DNA of 64,000 nt. Source: Panax quinquefolius (taxonomy: Eukaryota > Streptophyta > Magnoliopsida > Apiales > Araliaceae). Below the pieces are notes generated by a model. It was not told the DNA's origin, searched no databases, and was given only the letters and a program-made list of their open reading frames with translations. Of this stretch, positions 1-10,894 are shown in pieces. The stretch spans positions 122,700,642 to 122,764,641 of the forward strand of contig CM035170.1 of NCBI GenBank assembly GCA_020205615.1, written 5' to 3'. Position 1 is the stretch's first letter, and every line of letters begins with the position of its first letter. Both the position numbers and the translations under genes were made by a program.

Positions 1-740
1 TTAAAAAAAAATTAAAAATAAGAAACCTTCAAATATTTTTGAAGGGGAACATACTCCAACTCTAATGTAATAAAATACATTTTAACAACTATATATCGAA
101 GTGGGTTTCAAACATAAACATGTTGGTAACCAAAACTCAATCAGAAAGTTACCAATGCAAAAAAATCAACCTGTATAATGACATTAAGAATATACTAGTA
201 ACCAAAACATAATAAACTAGTAACTGAAACTCCAATCAGATTTAAAACAATAATTTTATCAACAACTTGTACATTAACGACACTACTAATAAACAAAATT
301 AAACAACACCATACACCAAATCAACATACACAGAAACAAAAACACAAGTAACCAAAACACAACTAAAAAGTCCATATTCTTAAAAAAAAATAAAAATAAC
401 AAACCTTCAGATTTTTTTGCCGGGGAACTATTTTTTGGTTATGAGCCACAACTTCAACTTCTTTCTCAACTTTATTTAGAGAACCTTCAAAATCAGAATC
501 GATATATACCAATGCTTTAGCCTTCTTATCCATATGTCTCCCCAATTTCTTATCTTGAACATCTGATTTCACCATTAAGTTCTTCCCCTGTTTTGAAGAC
601 TTTAACATACTATCCTTCGCCTTTATATATTTCTTCAAATCCTTCACATAATAATCATCTGTAACTCGTTTCCTCTTCCTATCACTATTCTTATCCCCCA
701 TTCCCTCAATACTCTTCCTCGTAGACACCATCACGAACAA
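1..740 (-). pseudogene. TE-like gene fragment: Lys-rich first exon plus GGTTACT-type intron
   Basis: An ATG at 730-728 (or 740) on the minus strand opens about 110 codons of a Lys/Asp-rich basic protein that begins MVSTRKSIEGMG. It ends at a good splice donor near 397 (AATCTGAAG then GTTTGTTA). Downstream on the minus strand, the intron (about 110-330) contains repeated TTTTGGTTACTAG-like motifs, the same style as the introns of the MULE transposase at 37-51 kb. Positions 1-56 resemble 374-430 (GTTCCCC...GAAGGTTT.TTATTTTTA), so an exon end and donor module is repeated about 374 bp apart. I do not recognise the protein. The shared intron motif suggests it belongs to a related transposon, but that is inference. 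The element continues left of the window. Confidence 0.35.
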
Positions 741-1380
741 AACAAGAAGAAATCAAAAAATTTAGTACCGATAAATGAGAACAAACCTAACACCTTACGA
801 ACAATCACGAACAGATGCCGAATACGAAAACGACGAACTAAAAAGCAAACGCCGACGACAAATATCAACCAGAAAGAACAATCGACTCAACTCATAGAAG
901 AAAATAGGGTAGAAGGTTCCCAAAACGAAGAATAAGGGTTTGCTTAAAAAGAGATCCCAAAAGTATAAAGAATAAGGGTTTCTAAAAAATAAAGAAAAAA
1001 GAGAAAGACCAAAAAAGAAACACGATCCCATAAAAAAGAATGAGCAGGTTTATTTTTAAAAAATTTATTTGCCATGTCATCAAAAAAAAGAGACGAAACA
1101 TAAAAGTACTAATAAAAAACCAAATTTAAAAAAGTTTGAAATAACGATCCCATAATTAAAACGTACTATAAAATGTAAAAGCATAATATCCCCTCTAAAT
1201 TTCTAAATTTTTCATCCAGAGTAAGGTAAAAAATAAAGATTTGGGCCATGTCATCTTCATCAAAATCATTTTTGGGCACAAAATTAACGAAATTTCATAA
1301 ATATGTCCTTAATAATGCCTCTCTATCAAAATAAAACGTTTTCCAAAAGCATTACGACCAATTCCACTGTAAATAATTTA
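741..1380. other. AT-rich intergenic region, no gene seen
   Basis: Upstream flank of both the minus-strand fragment (1-740) and the plus-strand SARD4-like gene. The minus-strand open frame at 795-1031 is a low-complexity Phe/Leu-rich translation of purine-rich DNA and is not convincing as a gene. A transposon end may lie near 1140-1180, where the sequence style changes, but I found no clear terminal repeat. Confidence 0.4.
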
Positions 1381-1387
1381 CGATTAA

Positions 1388-2313
1388 CCGCCAATCTTTA
1401 TCGACGCCACCGCCCTTGCTAATTCTTTACAAAATAATCACCCTATCCAGAAACCTAATCGGCATCCCACCAAACTTCCGCTTCCTCTTCTCTCCTCCTC
1501 ATGCCCTCCTTTTCTCTCTCCTCATCCCTCCCCTACATCGGCGTCAAGCTTGTCACTTACCATCCCACCAATTCCTCCCTAAACCTCCCAGTAATCCACG
1601 CAAACTACACTCTCTTTAACTCCCTCACCGGCCAAAACCTAGCTTCCATGGACGGCACTGAACTAACCCTACACCGTACAGCATGTGTTTCGGCTTTAGC
1701 TTCACACTATTTATCGAGAGAAGACTCCGAAACCCTAGTAATGATTGGTGCTGGTTCATTAGCCCCTCACTTGATCAAAGCCCATTTGACAGCAAGACCT
1801 AGTGTAAATAAAGTGATGATTTGGAATAGAACGGTTGAAAAAGCGAGAAATTTGATCGAAATGTTTGGTGGATTTGAAGGGGTGAGATTTGAGAGTAATG
1901 GGTGTTTGGATGAGGTGGTGAGGATTGGGGATATAGTGAGCTGCGCCACGAATTCAGAGGTGGCATTGGTGATGGGGAAGGAGTTGAAAGCCGGGGCACA
2001 TTTGGATTTGGTTGGATCGTTTAAGCATTCAATGAAGGAGTGTGACGATGAGGCGATAAGGCGGGGTAGGGTGTTTGTTGATAATGAGGCGGCACTGGTG
2101 GAGGCCGGAGAATTGGTGGGTGCATTTGAGAGGGGTGTGATATCCAGGGATGAGATTGTGGGGAATTTGGTGGAGTTGATCAGAGGAGAGAAGGTTGGGA
2201 GGAGGGATTCAACGGAGATCACCGTTTTCAAGTCTGTTGGTTCGGCTGTAGTGGATCTTTTGGGCGCGCAACTGGTGTATGAGACTTGCACCAATGCTCG
2301 GGTTTATGAATAA
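1388..2313 (+). pseudogene. SARD4: SARD4-like ornithine cyclodeaminase/mu-crystallin reductase, 5' end disrupted
   Basis: The open frame from ATG 1501 encodes 270 residues matching plant SARD4 (ornithine cyclodeaminase/mu-crystallin family). SARD4 reduces dehydropipecolic intermediates to pipecolic acid in the plastid during systemic acquired resistance. The Rossmann NAD(P)-binding motif GAGSLAPHLIKAH lies at about residues 83-95, and MDGTELTLHRTA at 50-61 is a family hallmark. SARD4 proteins are about 325 aa, and this frame starts at the equivalent of residue ~56. The missing N-terminus is visible upstream in another frame: frame 2 from 1388 reads PPIFIDATALANSLQ, resembling the usual start (PVFIP...), but with no ATG and a TAA directly before it. 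About 15 residues also appear lost between that remnant and 1501. So the C-terminal three quarters is intact and the 5' end is frameshifted or deleted. It could be a recent pseudogene, a truncated protein from ATG 1501, or an assembly error. Family assignment is secure; function is doubtful. Confidence 0.8.
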
Positions 2314-3161
2314 TCTTGAATCTGATGATTTGTTATGCAACCTTGATATGTATACGAGACTTCAATAAGTATGAACAAACTTTTGTAACTTCCAATCTTG
2401 AAACATCAAAATTTCATGCAGTCTACAAATTCCTACTCGCTTGATTTCTCAAATTCCTACTTGCTTGATTTCTCTCTTTGATTGCTTATGATGGACATTC
2501 CTTCATTCTTCGGGCTATCATACTTGCGTTCCAGAGTTCTATTTGTGTTGCAGGAGAAGATATTTATATATAGCAGTAAGTCGGTAACAGCATTTTAATT
2601 ATCAAAATAACGGTAATAACATTTTAGTTGTCTTGGTGTATATTCTTTCAACATCAAGTGATAAGAGACTTGCGTTGTAATAATAAAGAACAAGGCAACA
2701 AGCTAATTATTTTTCAGGGAAGTACGTGAGCAACTGTGCAAACCTTGGTATAATAATTTTTTGATATGCAGACATAAGTCAAGTGTTATAGTGCAAATTG
2801 GTGAAATGAATATTCAAGTATAGTTTTGCACTCCTTTTTCAAGTGTGACAAAATCTTCAGTAAATAAAATTGATGAGGGGACTCTCGATCCAATTTACAA
2901 AATGATAATAATGGAATATACTCGAGGCCAAAGCTACCTTTCAAAAAATAGAATAAACAGCAGGAAAAAGCTGTAGAGTTTGAGGTAGAGGGCAAGAAAC
3001 AGAATGAAAAAATATTGAATTTCATGACTGCAACATGCGGTAAACAAATACTCGAGCTAGAACTGAGCAAGGTTTTTCTGCCTTTCTATATACAGTTCTT
3101 GGCCCCAAGAGTGTACAACTAAACTTACAGAGGTGAACTAGTTCTTGGATACTTTGCATCA
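2314..3161. other. Convergent 3' intergenic region
   Basis: The SARD4-like gene (+) and the split-barrel gene (-) end towards each other here. It should hold both 3' UTRs. I see no further gene; a minus-strand open frame at 2786-3070 lacks recognisable features. Confidence 0.5.
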
Positions 3162-6100
3162 TCATAATTCTGACTGGTGAGTTTCTTTCTTCTTTTGCTG
3201 CTTGCCATGGATTCTTGTAAACAGTAGATCATTCAGTTGTCTCTCAGCACTATACTCTGAAGAGGCCTGCAAATGCAATATAGTTGGGGGAAAGGAATGA
3301 ATTATTAGCAACAGGGATCATCTATTAGGCATAGGCATCAATTACTGACAGTTAAAGTAATGTGTTGGTCAAGTACTTGAGGTATATGCACTGTGTTCAA
3401 AAGTATGGGCAGTTTATTCAAGTAGGGGCCAATAATCAAGGACCATATGAAGAATAGGAGGGGGGTGGAATCTGAGAACACATGTATTTGTGTTCTCTGC
3501 GCCCGTAGCTGAAGAAATAAAGAAGTAATAGAAACATGTTTATAATAATTACAGATTGTCCAGATGCAATAAATATCTAGCCCTTGTATTGAGAACATGT
3601 TTCAAGGAAGTGATTTTATTTTTTGCTAGTTTAGGATGACATTAAACAATCACACCTACTTGGTCACTGCCAAGGTTCGAACCTAGGACCTCCTGCTTTG
3701 CAGGAAGTCTAGTCCACCAACCGAGCTAAAGCCTTGGTTTTCAAGGAAGTGATTTGCTTGATCTGTACATACTTTATACTATATAAATCTGTAAACTCCA
3801 ATACTAACAATGGAAGGTAAACATAATTCATACACCTTTTATGTGTAGGTGTTCTAGCACAATGAGGGTAAAAACAGCTAAGAAAGAATACCAAATCTGT
3901 AAAGACATAATTCATAAACCTTTTATGTGCAGGTGTTCTAGCACAATGAGAGGCTAAAAACAGCCAAGAAAGAATACCAAGTCTGTGATTGTAAAGACAA
4001 GGTTTTGTACCACAGTTCCAACAATGCACCTAAAATGCAAAACCAACCATGCACCTAAAATACAAAACCAAATAGAAAAGAGTGCGAACAGAAAATAGGG
4101 AATGATCCCAAGCATCATAATACCAAACTCCCCAATGTTGAGTGAGAAGAGAAAATGTGCTTGGTATATATGCAATTTGCATCATCTACATTCCAGAAAG
4201 ATAGTGATTAGCGAAGAATGATTGCAACATTGTGAGGTGAAGAGTCCCCAACATTGAGAATGTAAAGGCAGTGGACATATTTATTATGGACTTGCATCCT
4301 AGAAACCCTGATTAGATCCTATCTATATCAAGGATGGCGAGGTTCATTGTAATACCAGCATTTATTCACCCATCATAGACTATTGCCATATTCGAACCAC
4401 AAACCAGAAGCTACATCACTGTCCCTCTCTACGAGGATAGTGGATAGACCCTCTGATGGAACTGAAAGTAACATTGAAACAAAGTTAGAAGGCTCCTTAA
4501 AATCTAGCATAAGGAACCATTTAATAAGCTGCACAAACAAGTTTTCCTTTACTATCACAGACAATTGTACATGATTACATATAGTATTAATTGCAGCCTT
4601 CTCTTGTATGTGTTCTGGTGCTTGTTACATGCTAATTGCCAAGTCTCTCTCTCTCTCTCTCCCTCTCTGTGTGCGCGCGCACTAATACCGCATGCTATAA
4701 AATCAACTAAATTAATCTTAAGTTTTAGACAAGTCAATACCGAATATGTGACCAAGCGTGTATGAACATTGTAGAAACTTATAAACTTTGGGCCAGAGCA
4801 TATAGTAAATACCCGTTTGTTAAATGCAAAGCGCAATGTTTGAACTTGTGTTCCAGAGCAAACTCTCAAGTCAAAGCCGAGGCTGTCTACACCAATAAGA
4901 GCCACCTCCTGTCATAATTCAAGACAGAAAAATTTAAAGAGCCTTGCCACATCCAGCAACATTTATTAAATAGATTTGAGAAAATCCTCAAAATAGTATA
5001 AAATTAAACATCTGCATGCACTATTTTTTGGAGGTAAAAGCCAATTTTGCCAAAATTACATGCCAGTTATAGGCTTATAGCTTTAGAACAAAATATCATG
5101 ATTTTAAAAATTCTTTTCCATAAAAATTGACCTTAAAAAGCCACATGTTTAGAAAATTCATAATAAAGTAGTATGAAAAATTGCATGATGGAGGCACCAA
5201 TATGGCTTTAAACTCGTCCACCAAAAAAGAAACAAATTTAATCACAAAAGTGTTTTACCTCTGCTTGGATACCCTTACATCTCCAGCAGAATGATTTGAG
5301 GGCATGAGTGGTCTTTTCTTCACCAGCTTTAAGACGAGATATAATTTTGGCAGCCGAATGTGCAATTGCATCAGGTTTAGCTTTCCTAAAATCTTCTAGT
5401 TCAACGAAATTCTGTAGAACATACAGACAAGTAAATTTCTCTTGTTTTTTTCTTTCATTTTCAAGCAGTAATAATAGACCAGAAAACCAATCAAAACCCC
5501 TCCAAGTTTTCTTTTCAAACAAGAACATAATTGTATAACTTTTAATGTCATAAGATTTGTATTTTGAAGTAAACAAAATTCTGTCACATGTCAGCACACA
5601 TCTCTTCCAACATCCAGAAATCATCTGTATTTATCAATTAAAGCATGAGACGAGATCACCATAACAGTACAGTGCAACAGTAAATTTCAGATGCCAACAA
5701 TTCCGCATTCATTCCAAGGAGTGAAACCCTGTGTCAATTTAATGCTCAGTACCATTGTTGCGAATTTCTTAGGTGGGGACTAAGAAGTTGATAGCAAAAA
5801 TGTTTGATAATACTGTCTGACCATTAAACATAACAAAAACAGTGAACATTTACATCTTGATTGAAAAATTGTGTAATTGCCTTGTCAAAATAGATCAAAA
5901 CTAGACACATCAGCCAAAAAGAGAAGAAGATTTTAGAATATATATGGGAACCTAAGATTTCTCTTTAGCATCTCCAATTCTTTTAGTGATCAGGAAACTT
6001 GAGATTTTAGCACAATCGGGTATCGCGTAAGACTGCAATCTAAAAATATTATGCATGCCAAGAAACTTATGCTCCACATTCAATACAAATGGACAAGCAA

Positions 6101-9100
6101 CCACTCAAATTAAAGATGTTCCTAGGAAACCACAGAATGTACCTGATGTCCATGAGCTGATATCAACTGAATCTTAATAATATCTAGCTTGTAGAATGAA
6201 ATCCCGTTTTCCAAGCTTTCACCCTTCTCCAACTCCTCTGGCCAATCTGGTTTATCTCGAGATGACTCTAGATTATGTCTGTGACCATTAATAATTCCAA
6301 GGTCTTCTTGTTTGTCTTCTGCAACTTTCCCAACCTGATTTGGTTCATTGCTGCTAGGTTTATGGTCAGATATATGCTTGTGAATGACAGAGTGCTCTTC
6401 AACAAAGGCAGGTCTTAGAAGGCCTTGAATAGCGAGACCAGCAGGAGGCTGTTCCATATAATCTACAGGATCATCTCCTACAAACTGAACAACAAGAACA
6501 AATTAGTCTAGGACTTGACAAAAATGAAGGAATTGATCTCTTTTAAACAAAAGATAATGTTGGACTTTTTACTAAGTTAATACTTAATACTTGTATCTCA
6601 CAACATATGACGAGGTTTGAATGTTTTGCAAATGTCAGAATATAAGATGGCCGGCCAACTTCAGATCGGGCCCGTTTGGTTTGGCTAGAATCTGAATATT
6701 GCTTATTAGAATCACAAAATGCAAACTTCAGATGTTTGGATTGGCTTAATTACTCCATATAAACTAACTAGCTGGGTCACGTGCCTCCGACACTGTATGG
6801 ACGGTGGGATTTATCTCAAACTTTGAACGGCCCAGATGATTTATTGAGTGAGCGGGAAATTCAAAATCATTTGTATTTTATTAGATAGATTTTGGCAGAA
6901 TATGAACACGAGGGGGGAGGGGGGCTGCTTTTTCAGATTTTTGAAATCCAGATTACTTGATTCAGCTTTTTAAGGGCACAATGTCCCCAAATGCAAATCC
7001 AAACAGGTTTTCTGCTTATTTGTCTTCTTTCAGCAATATGAAATTAGTGAATAAAAATAGTTCTTCAGATTATTTCAACAATCACAATAATTTAAATAAT
7101 CCAAACAATAAAAAATATATGCGAGTCCAAACAGGCTCACAAAGATCTAATAGTTTTCAGTTTTGATTCTTCAAAGTATAAAACATGTCCTAAGTAAGGA
7201 TTTTTACCTCAGCAAGTTTTTTCGCAAAATAGATTGGATGAGAAGAACGCATGGTCTCCAGTTTTGCCCAGTCCCCTGGTGATTCATCAGAATCCTCCTG
7301 ATCTTCCTCGTCATCAAGAATTGCAACCCAATCCTACCATGAAGCACATGAACAACGATGAGGAGGCTATATTACATATCTGATATCTAACTCCTGATAT
7401 TTTTAAAGATTAAATAAAACAGCTGCCATCACCTCTTCATAGTTGACATTCTCATCATTTTCATCCTCATCATCATCCTCGTCGTCATCAACATCACTAT
7501 CTTCATCATCAACATCCTCAATGCCAAAATCAACTTCTGACTGACTCAGTAACTCCATCTCACTAAGCATTTCTCTAGTATCCAGACCTATTATGACTTG
7601 CTGCATAGTATTTAAACCTGAATAAGCCTTGAAAGAAACTAAGAGACATTTGGGTGCCTTTTATCCCCCAAACATGTAACCATCACAAGAATATTTTAAA
7701 TTATGAAGATCTTCTATACTTCAGAGACACAGATCTTTTAACTAGACTGGGGAACAATATCAAAGGGTGTCAGATCTTAGAGGATCTGACCTAGGGTTTC
7801 CGAGATATTAGAGAAAAGAGATAGAGATTTCAGAGTTTTAGAGAGGAAGAGAATAGAAATTAGGTTTAAAAACAGAGAAGAAATGGAGATACAGAGAAGA
7901 GAGAAGTTAGAGAAAGAGAGAGATTGAGAGCAAACATGCTTCTCAGTTTTCTATTATCATTCAATGCATAAGAAATGAAACAACAGACTCAAGTAGCTAT
8001 TTATAGGACTTACAACTTGCTGTAAAAAGAAAGTGTAAACTACACCACCTATCTCTTAACCTAGTAACCTACTCCTTCATAACTACTTATATTAACTAAT
8101 TCCCATATATAATACTATCTGACAAAGGGCTTCGTTTATAAGGCAGATGACAAAATAATAAAGGAAAAAATGCTTTCAAAAAGCAAGCTCCTATACATAT
8201 AATATTTTTCAAGATGAATAAGCTTATCTACCTGCAACCATCACATGGATAGAATTGGAAATATTACAACTCAACCAGTAGTTAAAAAAAGAGAAATTCT
8301 TGTTCTTGCCAAAACTTTGGAAAATATTATACTTACCTCTATTTAACATGTTATATTCACAGCCTTGTAAAGAGATGCACTAATACAAAACATACAATAG
8401 TTTATAATTAGAGACAGGCAATTTATTCTAAAGAGAAATCCACATGAAGCCCTTATTAGCCATTCAACCATTACAAAACTTTGGTCATCTTTATTATTTG
8501 TGCCTTCTAATACAAAAACTGATATAAGAAGATATGTCGCAAGCCAAGAGAGATCTGAATAAAATCGAGATCAGAAAAAGATCAAGCCTTTATAAATCTA
8601 TGTGACCCCATATATGATATACCCATGAAGATACAAATTAATCTCCAATATTTTAAGCACGTTGATTTTGATTTCATGTCTTTTACAATATACAACTACA
8701 CAACAAATGATACAATATGAAAGCTAATTATTACAAACTGTAAAGTAGAGGTAGTTGATCAATTATGCATTTATGGTCAAACAGTGAGGATCTGACAGAA
8801 TAAGAACACCACTGAGCAATTATAAAAGATCCTTAAAAAGTGTTGAATAAGCTGAAGATTTAAGTGCATGACCCTAGGTAATAGGTTTATAAGGCTTTCG
8901 TTCAAATATGCTTTTATTGCATAAAGGAGTTTGTAAATGAGTCGGTTTCATACCACTAGGGTATCCTCAGCGGTTAAAGTTTGCAGAATGTCTTCATCAT
9001 TTTTGACTTGAAAGTATATATCTGATAAGAAGACCAAACAAATAATACTTCAATAAAATGATCATACTGTCAAACACAATCTCAGACATAAATAATGTCA

Positions 9101-10246
9101 GCATGAGATTAGAAAAACCTACTTCCATGTTCATCAGTTACATAGGGTAAATCAGGCCAGAAAATGTTTTCATGAACCTCATTGCTGATCAAACCTGAAA
9201 ACATTAGCAATGCTTTGCTGTTTACCTGAAAATAGAAGGTTACAAGCAACATTACCAATGCTGGATAGCAGGACTACTCTACTCATAAATATTTTGCAGT
9301 ACATAATTTCCATGGCTCAATTAAAAGGAATTTCAGTATAGTGGTGAAGGAGGATATCCATGGCCCAGATCATTGCACCACTAAAGGCATTTAGCCCTTT
9401 GCTTCTATAGATATTGATTCCACAAGCTATGTATCATGAACATGATCCTTGGTCAATGAGTTTTATAAAGCAATTTATGGGAATAAAATAGATTCCTTTT
9501 ATCTCCTACTTAGGTATATCCATCAAATCAAACTAAATTAAGGTTTTGGATGATGATTTACTTTTGAAGTTCACCAAAAAAAATCCCAAAATAACCAGGC
9601 AAAATATTTAATTCCGTTTAACCGTAAAAGTTTATATAACCATTTGTAAAGGTCTTGTCAAAGCTTAAAGTATGAGACTTCATAAAAAATAGTCGAAATG
9701 AAAAGTTAATCAATATCTTCAAAATATAGATGTGTGTAATACTAATACCTCAATAATAGTCCTAGTAGTTTCTGCAGGTGTAAGTCTGGCTTCGCCAATC
9801 TCAATTACTTCCGAATCCCCTATGTCTTCAGAGGGATGATACCTCTGTGGTTTAGCATTCTGCTTTAATGGGCCTGCTTGCTCCTCTGCAGAAGCCTTAA
9901 CTCTTCCTTTCATAAAATTGTTCCTTTTTGTGCAAGAACTGTCACTTAACCACTGAAATTTATTCCTGTGATCCATTACTCAATTAATTTTACAAATTCA
10001 TAACTCAAAGGAACAAAATCAATCATCTTCTGCTGGTTAGCGTATAAAGAAAAGAAAATGTAACAAAATTCACCAAATAAACACATAGCTTCTTCCTAAA
10101 CAAACAGAGAGAGCTAGCGTAAATTAGAGGTAATAAGTAAGTTACCTAGGGATGAAGAAGCTGCCGGAGTGAGAAAGACGGCAGGAGCTGGAATCGAAGT
10201 TACCGGCGGGAAAACGGACGGCCGTCGCCGGCTCTACCATCAGCAT
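3162..10246 (-). CDS. Pyridoxamine 5'-phosphate oxidase-like FMN-binding split-barrel protein, 10 exons, 492 aa
   Basis: I rebuilt ten exons, all with GT-AG introns and correct phase: 10246-10146, 9965-9749, 9225-9123, 9021-8954, 7600-7433, 7333-7208, 6484-6143, 5411-5259, 4908-4813, 3266-3162. The product (492 aa) matches the plant family annotated as pyridoxamine 5'-phosphate oxidase family protein (Arabidopsis At1g51560/At3g21140 type). Residues 1-~65 are Ser/Arg-rich and look like a plastid transit peptide. A split-barrel region follows (about 100-175; TRTIIEVNSKALLMFSGLIS, then DEDILQTLTAEDTLVQVIIG), then a strongly acidic stretch (191-213), a variable linker (about 290-350), and a C-terminal DUF2470-like part (about 376-455; DAIAHSAAKI, EVALIGVDSLGFDLRV). 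Relatives bind flavin or tetrapyrrole-linked partners; the exact reaction is not established and I infer none. The start is the first ATG after a short leader. It is head-to-head with the PPR gene at 10895. Its introns carry a SINE, a solo LTR and a possible MITE. Confidence 0.9.
3617..3738 (-). mobile_element. tRNA-derived SINE with 17-bp target-site duplication
   Basis: Read on the minus strand, a tRNA-like head carries a Pol III A box (TAGCTCGGTTGG) and B box (GGTTCGAACC), followed by a short A/T-rich tail. It is flanked by a perfect direct repeat TTTCAAGGAAGTGATTT at 3600-3616 and 3739-3755, the expected duplication for LINE-driven retroposition. The middle of the head forms a long hairpin (CCTGC AAA GCAGG) that is not a normal anticodon arm, so it is not a working tRNA gene. 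It lies in the last intron of the split-barrel gene, in the same orientation as that gene. Confidence 0.85.
3821..3995. repeat. Tandem duplication of about 85 bp
   Basis: Two adjacent copies share ACATAATTCATA.ACCTTTTA, GTGTTCTAGCACAATGAG and AAGAAAGAATACCAA. They lie at about 3821-3904 and 3905-3995, in the last intron of the split-barrel gene, and differ by point changes and a small indel. Confidence 0.8.
4641..4681 (+). repeat. (CT)n and (GC)n microsatellite
   Basis: A CT run is followed directly by GTGTGCGCGCGCAC, in an intron of the split-barrel gene. Confidence 0.85.
6664..7150. mobile_element. Possible hAT-type MITE
   Basis: Intron sequence bounded by GGGCCCGTTTGGTTTGG on the left and, inverted on the right, GAGCCTGTTTGGACTCGC. 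Such GTTTGGA-type ends are common in plant hAT-related MITEs. The inverted repeats are imperfect and I found no clear 8-bp target duplication, so the call is tentative. Confidence 0.35.
7768..8124 (-). mobile_element. 357-bp solo LTR (Copia/TRIM-like) with target duplication AAGGG
   Basis: On the minus strand it runs from TGTCAGATAG to AGATCTGACA, a canonical TG...CA LTR. Both sides carry the 5-bp duplication AAGGG (7763-7767 and 8125-8129). A promoter-like CCTATAAATAG (plus strand about 7997-8007) is followed by a CT-rich leader (on the minus strand), as in plant Copia LTRs. It lies in the intron between exons 4 and 5 of the split-barrel gene, same orientation. No second LTR or internal region is present, so it is a solo LTR from recombination. 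Confidence 0.88.
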
Positions 10247-10894
10247 TTGGTTGATGAGTTGTGAAAGATCTACGGAAAATGCCCACCAACTTTTCCACTA
10301 ATTGTTTCGTGTGATTCTATTTTATCCGATTGAGGACGAGCCTTGCCTTTGTTTTGTTTATCGGCTTATTGTGCCTTTTCTCTGTGCTAGCTCCAATACC
10401 GGTGTTAAGGATCACCTGTGACGATATCACAAGCTCTTCTTACAACTGGATTACGTGTTGTTGAAACATTGGTGAAAGAAGATAATGATATCTTATGAGA
10501 GTCTAAATTACTAAATTACCCCTAGTTAAACGAGGAGCTGTTTGGTGTACGGAAATAAATTTCCTTTCCTTTGTTTATTAGTGGCGCGTAACGCTAGAGA
10601 AAGAAAAAAGTAGCACGGAGGAGACGGAAATAATAATAAAAATAATAATTTATTATTATCCGATTGGCTTCAATTTTCAGCCGGTAAGTCTCTCTTTCTC
10701 TCGAGCAAACAAACGGACTGTACGGTAAATTAAAGATGAGCACTTTTCTTTTACTGTGTGTTGGTTGATAGGGTTTGTATTTACTGATTTTAGGGTTTAA
10801 GGAATTGCGTTGTAGTATGTAATGGCTGCAATTGAAATTTTTGGGTACTCTTTTTGGAAATCCTTACAAATTGTTTTTGTTTTTCCTTCTCAGA
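10247..10894. promoter_or_regulatory. Bidirectional promoter and 5' leaders
   Basis: The start codons of the split-barrel gene (-, 10246) and the PPR gene (+, 10895) are only 648 bp apart, so both promoters must share this space. On the plus side a splice donor CCG|GTAAGT at about 10683 and an acceptor TTCTCAG just before the ATG (about 10893) indicate a 5' UTR intron of about 210 bp. That intron contains TTAGGGTTT, a telo-box-type motif often found upstream of plant housekeeping genes. I see no obvious TATA box, consistent with constitutive expression. Confidence 0.55.

Noticed and set aside
1767..2294. A minus-strand gene opposite the SARD4-like frame
   Set aside because: It is the antisense of a conserved reductase; Ser/Thr/Pro-rich composition is what the complement of that coding sequence gives.
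3655..3730. A functional tRNA gene on the minus strand
   Set aside because: A and B boxes are present, but the anticodon arm is a 5-bp stem with a three-base loop and the acceptor ends do not pair. The flanking 17-bp duplication shows a SINE.
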